Shown here piece by piece: positions 45,418 through 52,100 of a stretch of 64,000 bases of DNA (positions within the stretch are counted from its first letter, which is position 1; each line of letters starts with the position of its first letter). Source of the DNA: Salticus scenicus. Its lineage: Eukaryota > Arthropoda > Arachnida > Araneae > Salticidae. The stretch spans positions 81,143,126 through 81,207,125 of the forward strand of contig OZ005649.1 of assembly GCA_963930645.1 (NCBI GenBank), given 5' to 3'. The notes below the pieces were generated by a model. The model was not told the origin of the DNA. It worked only from the letters and a program-made list of their open reading frames with translations, and searched no databases. Both the position numbers and the translations under genes were made by a program.

Positions 45418-46456
45418 AGAAATTGCAGTTAAATCATAAAAGGGGAAATGTACAGAAAAATTATAAAAATGACATATTTTACCATTTTCCCTTTTACCCC
45501 ACAGTTTAAATTCACATAATTTAGAAAAATAAGCAAATGCTTCTAAAAATAGGCTGGCATGTTAAAAATAGCGTACATTATTAAAATATAATATAATATA
45601 ATAATATTAAAATATAATAACGTTAAATTAATAATATTAAATATAATAATATTAAATTAATAATCTTAACTATAATAATCTTAAATTATATTTAAAAAAA
45701 CTGTTTTACACATTTTAATGACAGAGTTATTTAAACTAAAGCATTAGAAAGCAAAATATGTAGAAAACTAATTTAACCCATTAACCACCAAAACTAGAAA
45801 TAATTATTTTTTTCTAAATACAAACAGTAAAACTCATTAGTTTGATCATATATAACAACAATTTAAAATAAAATTATTAAAATTAGTCTTATCTTACTAA
45901 ATACAGGATGTTGCATTTGTACAACTTCAGTGGAATAAGAGTATATAATGAAGACAAATGTTTCCGGAAATTTCCTTCCGGAGTATAAAACAGCAAGCAC
46001 TACAGATGACTTCAAAAGTAATTTTTTTATTGTGAAACATTTTTTTTTTTTTACAAGTTATGTAAACTTATTCAAATATGATGATTTTCAAAAGTTTGGT
46101 ATTGATTAGTGCTTCAAATTTGAAATTTATTTTTAAATATAAAATTATTTTTCAGATCAATTTCTTTTAATAATAAAATAAACATGTATCTTTTCCTTAT
46201 TTAAAAACAATGCTTAATATAAAATATATTTTTTTAGTTTACTGTTAAACGCAACACCAGCGAGTAATGGGTTAAATTACATCCGAATCTGAATCCAGGG
46301 TGTAAAAGGTTAATATAGAGTGAAAATACACCTCACCAAATGATACTGATAATGTTTAAGTAAGACATATTTAAAATTTTTAATAAGCAAAAGACAATTT
46401 ATGAAAATTAACTCACCGACTAAACAATAAAGACACAATAAAAATATTCGAATCAT
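18257..46456 (-). CDS. Secreted 12-cysteine protein, five exons (complete CDS)
   Basis: Join on the minus strand: 46456-46417, 43567-43447, 21765-21617, 20621-20465, 18473-18257. The total is 684 nt, or 227 codons plus TAG. Every junction has AG before and GT after the exon (GTGAGT once, GTAAGT three times), and each split codon is completed in phase by the next exon, which makes the model strong. The start is fixed by an in-frame TAA directly before the ATG. Residues 1 to about 18 form a hydrophobic signal peptide (MIRIFLLCLYCLVG...). The mature part has 12 cysteines, at 20, 28, 53, 62, 70, 95, 111, 122, 155, 164, 173 and 195, and two N-glycosylation sequons (N118-L-T, N186-N-S). No membrane segment follows the signal. 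The exported Cys pattern recalls extracellular families such as DUF19 or the insect 27-kDa haemolymph-protein group, but no decisive motif is seen and function is unknown. Introns are 2849, 21681, 995 and 1991 bp. Confidence 0.88.
18590..18705. other. Locally GC-rich block in intron 4
   Basis: A short stretch (CCACTAGGGGGCTCTGTCCC, then TAGCTCTGCTCTCCAACTCG, then GGCGCTCTTCACGCC) is far more GC-rich than its surroundings. It is probably the remnant of a dispersed element, but no ends, tail or coding frame are visible. Confidence 0.35.
18990..19040 (+). repeat. (AAT)n microsatellite
   Basis: About fifteen ATA/AAT trinucleotide units at 18996-19040, one interrupted. Intronic. Confidence 0.8.
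19995..20039. repeat. Two-tier hairpin in intron 4
   Basis: GCATCTCCTC at 19995-20004 pairs perfectly with GAGGAGATGC at 20030-20039. Inside it AGACG (20014-20018) pairs with CGTCT (20023-20027) around CTGC. A T run of about 17 begins near 20077. It could be a repeat fragment or a small structured RNA. No A/B boxes were recognised. Confidence 0.4.
20465..20621 (-). CDS. Exon 4 of the 12-Cys secreted protein
   Basis: Acceptor ATTTTTTAG, donor GTAAGT from 20464. Encodes residues 104-155 plus two bases, with cysteines 111, 122 and 155 and the sequon N118-L-T. It has a charged, probably exposed segment around FKRNRIPERDEP. Confidence 0.87.
21617..21765 (-). CDS. Exon 3 of the 12-Cys secreted protein
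   Basis: Acceptor TTGTTCTAG, donor GTAAGT from 21616. Encodes residues 54-103 plus one base, with cysteines 62, 70 and 95 (motifs LDCVDEY, RECNFEDF, FDFCDD). It is open in only this frame. Confidence 0.87.
23182..23577 (-). pseudogene. E1 Tc1-type transposase, C-terminal half
   Basis: The open frame runs from the E2 boundary (EDQCINGRQCSEDYKKM...) to the stop before 23182. It contains the second catalytic Asp in YQQDNCSIHVS and the third catalytic Glu in LSPDRNAMENLW. The spacing between them is 34 residues, so this is the DD34E type of Tc1-like transposases. The family's usual WPxLSPDxNPIENLW is changed to WLALSPDRNAMENLW. It ends with the typical SMPNRVFEVM segment. Confidence 0.8.
23577..26173 (-). 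mobile_element. E2: second Tc1-like IR/DR element nested in E1
   Basis: Four related sites with the core ATTATAAGGACA are placed as two per end: 23578-23593 and 23751-23766 on the left, and in reverse complement about 25973-25988 and 26156-26172 on the right. Spacing is about 173-182 bp, again the IR/DR layout. A degenerate transposase on the minus strand lies inside (24130-24775). The element separates the two halves of the E1 transposase. The region 24800-25960 has no recognised coding. Confidence 0.6.
24130..24775 (-). pseudogene. E2 Tc1-type transposase relic
   Basis: Three-frame reading on the minus strand gives successive pieces of a Tc1-type transposase. There is a partly deleted N-terminal HTH (RRISNEIQRSKIAEGNL), then TTGSIGERSDAKS, TAAEFAHN, RNAGV, the first catalytic region (FSDG...HFIL, NGFNSYWPNL) and KGGSMVLWGAVSTEGRINLV. 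Many stops and frameshifts are present. The C-terminal DDE part is not visible inside E2, so E2 is deleted as well as mutated. Confidence 0.6.
26666..27944 (-). pseudogene. E3 transposase (DUF4817-type HTH plus DDE domain), broken
   Basis: Starts MDLEFWSCVRMSSFTNFQYC. The HTH (EMVLIYGECQRNATHAAREY, RRLMETGSHESRPRSGRP) is of the kind annotated as DUF4817 in arthropod transposases. The frame then passes an in-frame TAA after PHSSTR and a TGA after GLTRAGV, and is cut by a MITE between FDWCN and KWALNN. It resumes with the first catalytic Asp in IVWSDEALF, the second in MWFQHDGAPAH and the third in PPRSPDLTPMDVFLWGY. A further TGA follows AHQPA. The second and third Asp are 41 positions apart, counting the stop as a residue, which fits DD41D mariner-related transposases. 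The protein ends at SQH before 26666. Apart from the stops the frame is well kept, so inactivation is relatively recent. Confidence 0.82.
27326..27495. mobile_element. 170-bp MITE inside the E3 transposase
   Basis: Terminal inverted repeats of about 40 bp start CAGTGTTGCCAGA and continue with TTGGGGAC, a short T run, TTCAA and CCACC on both sides. The core has no coding capacity and resembles the 7.65/11.9 kb repeats (ATAATCGACG and CTTCGAT words). It interrupts the E3 reading frame between the codons for WCN and KWAL. No clear target duplication is visible. Confidence 0.8.
28626..29237 (-). pseudogene. E1 Tc1-type transposase, N-terminal half
   Basis: Starts at ATG 29237 (MSRNVQF...). A first helix-turn-helix follows (ARGMKVVDISIKIGCSRTG), then an HTH_Tc3-type region (REIFRLVSTPDLSVRPISRE, KSTVQQRLQESKL) and the start of the DDE domain with the first catalytic Asp in VLFSDKKKFNLDGPDGW, YYWHDIHK and GGGSLMVSGAFSFN. 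Several frameshifts and in-frame stops (after HVY and after HKVP) make it non-functional. The frame runs into an (AT)n stretch where E3 inserted. The C-terminal half is at 23577-23182. Confidence 0.75.
28660..28700. other. E1/E3 junction in an (AT)n tract
   Basis: The E1 frame GAFSFNRTM is followed on the minus strand by ATATGTATATATATATA and then the E3 terminus. The other side of E3 (26181-26195) is also (AT)n. The TA target and the simple repeat hide the exact target duplication. Confidence 0.5.
30079..30330 (-). repeat. Two tRNA-like units in tandem (SINE-type)
   Basis: Two copies spaced about 129 bp (landmark GGTGAGGAT at 30086 and 30215). Read on the minus strand, each has a GTTGGCT(G/C)TGT-type A-box region, an anticodon-arm-like inverted repeat around TACGAA, and a B-box-like AGTTCGATCCTC (AGTTCAATCCTC in the other copy). 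Each is flanked by TATTTCCTG and AGAGTGTTTTCAGAT. This is consistent with tRNA-derived SINE heads. Neither copy folds as a clean tRNA. Confidence 0.55.
30480..30716 (+). repeat. T-rich simple sequence and (TCTA)n microsatellite
   Basis: T runs at about 30483-30509, 30530-30550 and 30618-30636, then a (CTAT)n tract at about 30685-30712 leading directly into the 320-bp tandem array. Confidence 0.8.
30717..31990 (+). repeat. Tandem array of ~320-bp monomers
   Basis: The landmark CCGAAATAATACTC (one variant TCGAAATAATACTC) recurs at 30741, 31061, 31380 and 31702, spacing 320, 319 and 322 bp. Each monomer also has a GGACAGTGxCTTAxCTTATA-like block, a CCAAGTTGCTCCGCC block, two ACCACTTGAAAA words and a TTTATCCGCCATTTTTAATA block. 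The fourth monomer breaks down after about 31860. No coding frame runs through it. Confidence 0.85.
31990..32800 (+). repeat. Decayed continuation of the tandem array
   Basis: Words related to the array recur in weakened form: GGGCAACTTGTTCCAC near 32010, CTTAGATGAGCAACTTTCTC near 32447, GCCGGCCACTTGAAAATTTT near 32612 and AGCCGCCATTTTGAAACAAA near 32730. The part 32185-32400 also matches 55966-56170, so a dispersed element is embedded. Confidence 0.5.
32185..32400 (+). repeat. Dispersed repeat, copy A
   Basis: Shares ordered blocks with 55966-56170: TGGTATATCGATAATAAG, TCGCCAAAA, GAAATGCAGAAAA, CATTTTAT and AAGCCTCTT. No ends are visible and the family is unknown. Confidence 0.55.
33890..36640. 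repeat. Right copy of the diverged intronic duplication
   Basis: Contiguous counterpart of the interrupted left copy. It lacks E1, E2 and E3, so those inserted after the duplication. It carries its own later additions: (TA)n at 34662-34708 and 35262-35292, a GA tract at 35480-35530 and a mariner derivative at 35890-36442. Confidence 0.7.
35890..36442 (+). mobile_element. Deleted mariner element (~550 bp)
   Basis: The left end TGGGTTGTTCGGAAAGTAAT and the right end (reverse complement TTGGTTTGTTTGGAAAATAA) are mariner-type TIRs, both continuing TTCGTTT. The interior keeps a fragment of the N-terminal HTH of a mariner/SETMAR-type transposase, read across frames: RHFRHI, then KEGQCQKWFTKFCSGNFDVE. 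The DDE domain is absent, so this is an internal-deletion derivative. It inserted in the right copy of the intronic duplication. Confidence 0.8.
36660..36915 (+). repeat. Simple-sequence block (ATT, CA, TA, GT tracts)
   Basis: (TTA)n at about 36658-36677, (CA)n near 36803-36818 and alternating (TA)n/(TG)n from 36822 to 36912. The overlapping short open frames on both strands are translations of these tracts. Confidence 0.8.
37141..37732. mobile_element. Outer MITE of a nested pair (CTACACCC ends)
   Basis: The left terminus CTACACCCCGCGACAAAAG and following about 85 bp are mirrored by 37645-37732 (reverse complement CTACACCCGCGACGAAAAG). TA flanks the left end. The interior is split by a second, related element at 37321-37550. 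No coding content. Confidence 0.85.
37321..37550. mobile_element. Inner MITE inserted in its own relative
   Basis: The left end CACAGCGCGACAAAAAGATA and right end (reverse complement CACTCTGCGATAAAAAGATA) continue with GAACAAAG and then a long T or A run. TA flanks both sides. The ends are clearly related to those of the surrounding element at 37141-37732. Confidence 0.85.
37760..39180. other. AT-rich intronic stretch
   Basis: T run at about 37832-37851 and A run at 39001-39020. The word AGGAGAGATTG occurs twice at 38153-38200. No gene supported. Confidence 0.5.
39190..41935 (+). mobile_element. Pogo-like transposon, 2.75 kb
   Basis: The ends TAAGGTAGG (39190) and CCTACCCTA (41935) are inverted partners, each followed inward by a TCTAAGAGTA(C/T)GCA block. 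The word AAGAGTACGC or its complement recurs as a subterminal motif at about 39220, 39561, 39594, 41700, 41722 and 41749, and in variant form at 41911. A degenerate pogo/jerky-type transposase and a C-terminal PHD-like finger lie between, in the same orientation. Confidence 0.75.
39661..41669 (+). pseudogene. Pogo/jerky-type transposase with C-terminal PHD-like finger, broken
   Basis: Segments in order. A psq-type HTH remnant (ARIEESESKREVAKSLGMHE-like) lies near 39730-39800. A CENP-B-type HTH region (YGLTTKQIREIAF, NKEKKTAAMEWLRLFMKRHP, ATPTSTSVARA-like) lies at 39918-40142. The DDE domain has the first Asp in YSMDETGFST (codon at 40201), followed by an in-frame stop, then RKRMKADLLDRASPAS. 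The second catalytic Asp is replaced by Tyr in LILYSHTSHC (codon 40505-40507), and the third Asp survives in QPLDRC. HNHPGRV and FGEDDFLPNAVTERPLPE are typical of the family. The C terminus at about 41515-41669 reads KCPPCGEAY, GCSKCRERLHEAF, FICDHCK, with Phe where a PHD Cys is expected. A 27-A run at 40662-40688 replaces part of the domain. Confidence 0.8.
41940..43440. other. Intronic stretch next to exon 2; retroelement-like tail at 42540-42705
   Basis: A (CA)n tract near 42550 is followed by CTCAGGTGACCTTAAAACG, then ACCGAATACAATACTTCC and AGGAAGTAAAAAA. The same order (CA tract, CAGGGCGCCTTAAAAGG, ACAGTATTTTC, GAAAGTAAAAA) is seen at 63085-63265, so both are copies of one dispersed element tail. 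Nothing else is recognisable. Confidence 0.45.
43447..43567 (-). CDS. Exon 2 of the 12-Cys secreted protein
   Basis: Acceptor ATTATTAG-type at 43568-43569, donor GTAAGT from 43446. Encodes residues 14-53 plus two bases, with cysteines 20, 28 and 53. The frame remains open into the upstream intron, but that extension runs into a poly-A tract (43661-43683) and is not coding. Confidence 0.87.
43875..43955 (+). repeat. Dispersed repeat pair, copy 1
   Basis: GTGTAGCCCTGTAAAC...ACCATATTTTATA matches GTGTAGCCCTTTAAAC...ACCATATTCTACA at 62800-62860. Short and diverged, without visible ends. Confidence 0.5.
44160..45770. other. AT-rich part of intron 1
   Basis: A T run lies at 45383-45413 and AATATTAAATATAAT-type simple sequence at 45580-45690. 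No gene supported. Confidence 0.5.
45777..46271. mobile_element. PiggyBac-type MITE with TTAA target duplications
   Basis: TTAA at 45773-45776 and 46272-46275 directly flanks an element with inverted ends CCCATTA... and ...TAATGGG. TTAA target sites with CCC/GGG ends are the hallmark of piggyBac-type elements. The 495-bp interior has no transposase. It sits in intron 1 of the 12-Cys gene. Confidence 0.7.
46417..46456 (-). CDS. Exon 1 (signal peptide) of the 12-Cys secreted protein
   Basis: ATG at 46456-46454, preceded in frame by TAA. Encodes 13 codons plus one base, then donor GTGAGT starting at 46416. It supplies almost the whole hydrophobic signal sequence. Confidence 0.85.
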
Positions 46457-46564
46457 TTAGAAGCAGAAAACTTAGACAATATCAAGGAAATGAAAATCTG
46501 TTGAAGTTCGAGATAAACAATAAGCCTTCCGACGTCGTCCAAAAGAAGTGCTCCAATGCATTTT

Positions 46565-46607
46565 AAACAGGAAATAAATATAGTTTGTGATAAACAATTT
46601 CCTGTTT
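46565..46607 (-). promoter_or_regulatory. Candidate core promoter with TATATTTA and an 11-bp inverted repeat
   Basis: Read on the minus strand, a TATATTTA word (plus 46575-46582) lies about 120 bp before the ATG of the 12-Cys gene. It falls inside a perfect inverted repeat, AAACAGGAAAT at 46565-46575 and ATTTCCTGTTT at 46597-46607. The TTCCTG cores could bind ETS-type factors. No initiator is obvious. In this base composition TATA-like words are common, so this is only a candidate. Confidence 0.3.
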
Positions 46608-46609
46608 TA

Positions 46610-46995
46610 AGCTTCCCTTATCAGTTAATATTGAAGTATTGCTACAAACAGAATCAAAAATAATATCATTCTCTTTTATAAGTGACTCATTAGGAGAATT
46701 TTTCGAAACTTTAATTAAAACTGGATATAGGATTTCATTACATTGGATAAAATTAGATATTAAACCTACTGTTTTAAGCTAAAAGTATTCTTTAGAGAAA
46801 TGAGTTAAATAGTGATAGAAAAATAATAAGGAAATAATAATAATAATAATAATAGGAAAATAATATAATAATAATAAAATGATAATAATAATAAATTAAT
46901 ATCATGCCACAGTTTAGTACTTTGAAATGTATTTTACATTCACGGCCTTACCATCATGAACAAGTGTAACATTTCCAATGACACTGCTTTACATG
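46610..46995. other. 5' flank of the 12-Cys gene
   Basis: AT-rich, with an (ATA/AAT)n tract at about 46830-46895. No further promoter element could be assigned. Confidence 0.4.
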
Positions 46996-46999
46996 GAAA

Positions 47000-47938
47000 T
47001 CGTCCCCAACACCATTTTTGCAAATTCTTATGTAAAATGACCTCCTGAATCCGAATATGACGCCCATTTTGCCCTACCACTCCCAGTTTTTTAGTTACGG
47101 TCCCCTATTTTTATCACTTTTCGGTAATTTTATGGCTATAAATTTGATTTTTAGTCGAGGGGGAGGGGGGGAGGAGGATTACTTTAACTGTTAAATATCT
47201 TCTGAGGGGCTACAAAGTTGGAAAATTCTAAAACATGTACATTTGCGGCTAAGAAAAAATTTAGGGGAGGGCGATTTGCCACTGAAATTATGTATTACAT
47301 TTCTTAGATATTTTTTTACCTATATTCTATTATTAATGTTATTAAATAAACATTATATATATATATATATATCTGTAATGATAAGTATAAAGGGTTTAAG
47401 TCCAAAAATGTCGATTTTGAGTTAAGTACATAGTCAGACTCAGAAAAAAATTGTCTATCGATTGATATAAAGGATTTAAATCTATGTCATTTAGTCTTTG
47501 AGAAAATCCATTGGTAAAAAAAGGTTCAAGTCAGAAATTTACCATTCATGTAGGGTATAAAATATTTAATTCAATTTCTCCCCGTTATTAAATGAAGGTT
47601 GACAACCACTGAATGGTATAAAGGGTAAAAGTCAACGAAATCCCTTTTTCCTAATCGATTCTTCTGCTTTGTTTTTAGTTAGTTTAACTTTATTTTTCGT
47701 CTCCTGAAAAATCAAGAATATGGATTTAAATCCTTTTTACTTGTCAGAACAGATATTAAGTGTTAAATTAATTATTTTCCATTCTCCAAATCAAATTCAT
47801 GGCTATAAAATTACCGAACAGTGATAAAAATTGAGAAAGAGGTGGTGCCTCGAGAAAACGGTGGGTGACTGGGTAAAATGGTAGTCATACTCAAATTCAG
47901 GAGATCATTTTACTTCAGCAAAATGTTATCGGGGCTCG
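47000..47938. mobile_element. Foldback element of about 940 bp
   Basis: The left arm (about 47000-47150) and right arm (about 47790-47938) are reverse complements with substitutions. Shared blocks are GTAAAATGA(C/T)CTCCTGAA, CCATTTT(G/A)CCC, TTTTTATCACT and TTCGGTAATTTTAT. The centre carries the phrase TATAAAGG(G/A)TTTAA(G/A)TC several times (about 47390, 47467 and, altered, 47611). No transposase. Confidence 0.7.
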
Positions 47939-48383
47939 AAAAAACGTTTTACTTATTTTTATTTATTTATTTATTCATTTATTTATTTTTTTATTTTTTC
48001 AGTGCAGTGTAATTTAATGCAATTATTTAACTTAGAGTCACATAAAAAGTTGAATCTATTTTCAGTGATGTTACAATGAATTTAGGTATCGAAGAAGCAA
48101 TTTGAAAGGTAAATTAATATTTGATGTTTCAAGAATCAAAAGTAATATTTTTGTTCTGTAAGTGACTCTCATTGGCTGAAATTTTTAAATCGGACATTGT
48201 GTTCCACGATATTGGAAAAATTAAAATACTAGATCGGTTGTTTGAAGTTTTGAAATAAAAAAATACTTTGAAAAGAAAATGCTCTGGCAATTCTTCAGTA
48301 CTTTTAAATGCATTTTAGGTAACAGGTCATTCTATAATGTACGGTCGTAAAATATCCTGTAAGTTTAGTTAATTATTTCACTT

Positions 48384-48563
48384 ATAAATAGACAATAAGA
48401 CTTCTTCACACACCATAAATTTTAAGCCAGCACATCTTGCTTTTGCCTCCAAGGCAGTAGCACGTGTTTTTTTGCACCTGATGAAGGAAGGCTACGTCCT
48501 TTCGAAACCGGTTGTGCTGGCTTAAAATTTATGGTGTGTGAAGAAGTCTTATTGTCTATTTAT
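48384..48563. repeat. Perfect 51-bp inverted repeat with a structured 78-nt centre
   Basis: Positions 48384-48434 and 48513-48563 are exact reverse complements. The centre contains CTGATGA at 48478-48484 and CGAAAC at 48503-48508, with AAGGA/TCCTT able to pair between them. Arms without a single mismatch in such an eroded region imply a recent origin or correction. Confidence 0.85.
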
Positions 48564-48779
48564 CGTTTGTACACCAGTTTTGCATTTTACTTATAAACAC
48601 ATTAAAAGTAAAAGTTCTTTTCTTTTTATAATATTGTAATATTATTGGAGAACACAAATATATATCTTGTGTTATTAATATGTAAATTAATTTCTAACGT
48701 TTTGATAATCAAATATAACATGAACTTTTTATTTTATACGTGTTTTACAAATGGCTAATTAACAAATCTTTTTAAATTC

Positions 48780-49000
48780 AAATACAATATGCATTGTATG
48801 TTCATGTTGAACATATAATATGTATTGTATGTTCAATGATTATGTATTGATAATGATTTTATAAATTGATAATGATTTTATAAATTGATAAGGATATTTA
48901 TGTATTGATATTGTTTAAATACATTCAATATTATCAATGCATTACTTTTATTTATGTACTGATAATGATGTTTATGTATCGATAATGCTTTTGATGTTTG
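48780..49000 (+). repeat. Short minisatellite of TTGATAATG-type units
   Basis: ATTGATAATGATTTTATAA occurs twice in direct succession near 48845-48885, followed by shorter variants (ATTGATAAGGATATTTATG, TTGATATTG, CTGATAATGATGTTTATG). Confidence 0.6.
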
Positions 49001-49555
49001 GTTTATATATGAAATATAAACTGATGTGAAAATCAGTTTTTATTTCATATATCTATCAAACCAAATATCAAAATACCAAGACAGCAATTATCGTTTTTAA
49101 TATTTCAACTAACACCTGCTATTTAATATCCATTTGGCTTATCTCAACAGATGTAAAAAATCACTTGTAATAAAATCTGCTTTATATTTATCACAGATAG
49201 CGTCCGATCAAACTCATCATATATCATCAAACTCCTCATATACTCATCAAACAATTTTCAATATATTATTTAATATTTACCCAGATAAAGGCGAGAAATC
49301 AGTAAATCCAATATCTATACCTTTAAAACTTATTCACACATACAATAAAATGTCAAATGCAAAAATTTTGCGAAAGCGTTTACAATTTTAAATATTTCAA
49401 CTAACACCTGAAACTTAATAACTACTTGGCAGATTTCAATACCTGTCAAAAAAGATGAATTCAGTTTATATTTCATATATATTTCATTTGGAATTTTATA
49501 TTTCAAAATCTTGGCATTAAAGTTTTGAATAAAACTTCTTCAAGAGGAAAAAATT
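49000..49555. repeat. Weak direct duplication
   Basis: The block with ATTTCAACTAACACCTG occurs near 49103 and 49392, each followed by an ATAxCxACTTGGC-like word. The CAGTTT(T)ATATTTCATATAT block occurs near 49035 and 49463. Units are about 290-430 bp apart and degraded. No coding supported. Confidence 0.4.
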
Positions 49556-50210
49556 CTAATTTATGAATATCATTTATGTTTAAGATAAAGGTAAGACACG
49601 GTGTCAGAAATGTGAAATGAAAGAGAGATTATGAAACTGAAATGTTTGACTTCAGTTATTTTCTTTTTCATTATTCATGTTAGACATGTCAAAGAGGTTT
49701 TGAAAAGAAAAAAAAAAAAAAAAAAAACTACTTGTCAATTTTATTAGATAACGTAATTTTCATTTCAATGCAACTTAGAAAAAAAATAGCTGATAACATC
49801 ATTTATTACTTTTACATTTAAGTTATTTTTTTACACCTCTTTGATAAATAAACACCTTTAAATGTAATTTTTTAAAATAATTCTTTACAACAAGTTGATA
49901 TTATTATTTGTGAATATCATTTATGTTTAAGTTAACGTAATACATGGTGTCAGACATGAAAAATAAAAGAGATATTATGAAATTGAAACGTTTTTCTTGT
50001 ATATTTTTCTTTTCATTACTCATATTAGACATATCAAAGCGGTTTTAAAAAGAAGTGCCTGTTTGTCAACTTTATTAGACAGCCTAATTTTTATTTTAAT
50101 GGATAAAAATAGCTGATAATTTCATTTATTGTTTTCTTATTTAAATTGATTTCACAGATTTTTAATAAATAAACATTGTAAAAGTATTTATTTATTTTTA
50201 ATATATTTCC
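49555..50210 (+). repeat. Two-copy tandem duplication (~348-bp period)
   Basis: TGAATATCATTTATGTTTAAG occurs at 49563 and 49911, followed in both by a GGTGTCAGA(A/C)ATG block, AAGAGA(G/T)ATTATGAAA, CATGT(C)-AAAG(A/C)GGTTTT, TTGTCAA(T/C)TTTATTAGA and ATAGCTGATAA. The first copy has a 20-A insertion at 49709-49728. Confidence 0.75.
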
Positions 50211-51275
50211 TTTCGTCTTAAATATTTAAAATAAATTAAAATGTTTAATATAAAATGTTACATTATGCTGTATTAATAATATTTATTTAATATGATATCT
50301 GATAATTATCTTATAATGAAATATTTAAATTATTTATTTTTAAACATAGGAATTGAACGCGATTTTCTGAAAATTTATTCTCCGGAAGGGAGATTTTTGT
50401 TTGGGTAAGGAGAGGTGGGGGGGAGTGTAAAGAAAAAATAATTCATTTTTTGTCAGAGGCTGCTGCACAAACGCGTAACAAGATATATGCAATTGCACGA
50501 ATACAATTGCAAGATATATAAATTGCACGAATTTAGGATTAACAGCTCATGTTTTTTTTTTTTACCTCCTATTAATATATGAATTTGTTTCAATTGCGAT
50601 GCTGACTAGGGGGAATAAGCGTTATTCATGAAGCTGTTTTACTCCAGCTAAGAATCGTCGACTGAAGCCGCAGTTAGCGGTGATGTAACTCGTTTGAAAA
50701 CTGCATTTTGGGGGTAATGACGAACACATAAAATATGAGTTATATGCTTATAAACATTTTCATGCAAATAAAATTAGTTTTTCATGAAAATGTGTATTTT
50801 ACTCAGGTACACAGCCCTCTATTCACAAAAAAGTTTAACTATTATTATTTTTTTTTCCTTTATGTAAAAAAAAAAAAAAAAAAAAAAAAAAGGAAAGAAA
50901 GAAGGAAAAAAGAAAAAAAAAATCCCACTTCTCGAGTATAACTTTAATGGAAACGGCATTCAATTCTAATAATTCGTTCAATTTTCTGAATTTTTAAGAT
51001 GTCTACAGACTTAGTAGACACCCGGTATAGTTAGCGGAACTAGTTGATTTATAGGGTCTCATTCAACTTCTTCGATGTATTATGAAATATAAACTTTAAT
51101 TGCTCAATGGAATTTTAGTCCTATGAGGAACAATTTAGCATAGTATATGATGTGTATGCAGATTTATACTACTATACACAGGGTTCACAAAATAAACATT
51201 TTTAACGAATACTTTTTCGAAATAAAGCAGTGAAAATGTTTCTTTATGATATTTTTTTCTTGTGTAGTTAAAAAG
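50211..51275. other. AT-rich non-coding stretch
   Basis: A (A)n followed by an A/G purine tract at 50867-50925. ATTGCACGAAT occurs twice near 50490-50530. No gene supported. Confidence 0.5.
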
Positions 51276-51281
51276 AAAATA

Positions 51282-52100
51282 CAGTTCCCGCCGCTTATTA
51301 AAATCACATTCGTTCTGAGTCAAAGAGATTTTATTAAGAGGCTGATTTTTATATTCGGCGAACGTTCCTACACTTAAGGAAAAGGTATTACTTCCCTGAA
51401 TTTGGAAAGAAACTTCAAATGTGACGAATAATGGAATTAGTAAACAATATTAATTAATTTTTGATAGATAATTAATTAATTGTTTCTTCGATATAAATAA
51501 ATTAAACACATTCCAAGTTCCCATGCACTTTCATTTGATTAAAATCATCATTACTTTACCAAAAGTTCACGTTGTTCTTATAAATTTAATATATTTTCGT
51601 TTAAACCTCATGAATTATAGTAATTTTAAAATAAGAACTAGAAATTGCCTTTTAATAATTAGACATTTTAAATAAAATATCACTTCAAATCAAGTTTGTA
51701 ATTTATTACTGCGTTTTGAAGAATATGTTCCTTGAAATTGTTACGGAGATAAGTGACGACACGTGTTTAATTTGTAACTGTCTTGCACGTGTAAAATCTT
51801 CGACAATGAGCGATAACGGAGGGATTGTTGTGCTTTAATTTCTTTTCTTATTTTGAAAAAAAAATCAGAATGTAAAAAAGTAAAATAAATAAAATAAATA
51901 AAATAAATAAAAGAATAGTGTGCATAAAGGATATTTTGGCTGCTGGGGATATATTTTTGAGTTTATTAACCGGCGATACTGATTTCATTAAGCGGCGGCT
52001 TTAAAAGTAATTTATATTGATTTGATTCCGGTCCTGGCAATTTGATCAGATTAAGCGGCTGATTTTATTAACCAGTGAATTTATTAAGCGGCGGTTACTG
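51282..52100. mobile_element. Non-autonomous TA-flanked TIR element (pogo/Tigger-like ends)
   Basis: The left end CAGTTCCCGCCGCTTATTAA and right end (reverse complement CAGTAACCGCCGCTTAATAA) are each preceded by TA. TTAAGCGGC(G/T) words recur inside the right end at about 51992, 52052 and 52087. No transposase frame in the 819 bp. CAG ends with TA duplications and tandem subterminal words suggest a pogo/Tigger-type element. Confidence 0.65.

Noticed and set aside
48478..48508. Bona fide hammerhead ribozyme
   Set aside because: CTGATGA and GAAAC are present, but stem II leaves two unpaired bases before GAAA and no clear cleavage site with stems I and III could be drawn, so it is kept only as a hypothesis.
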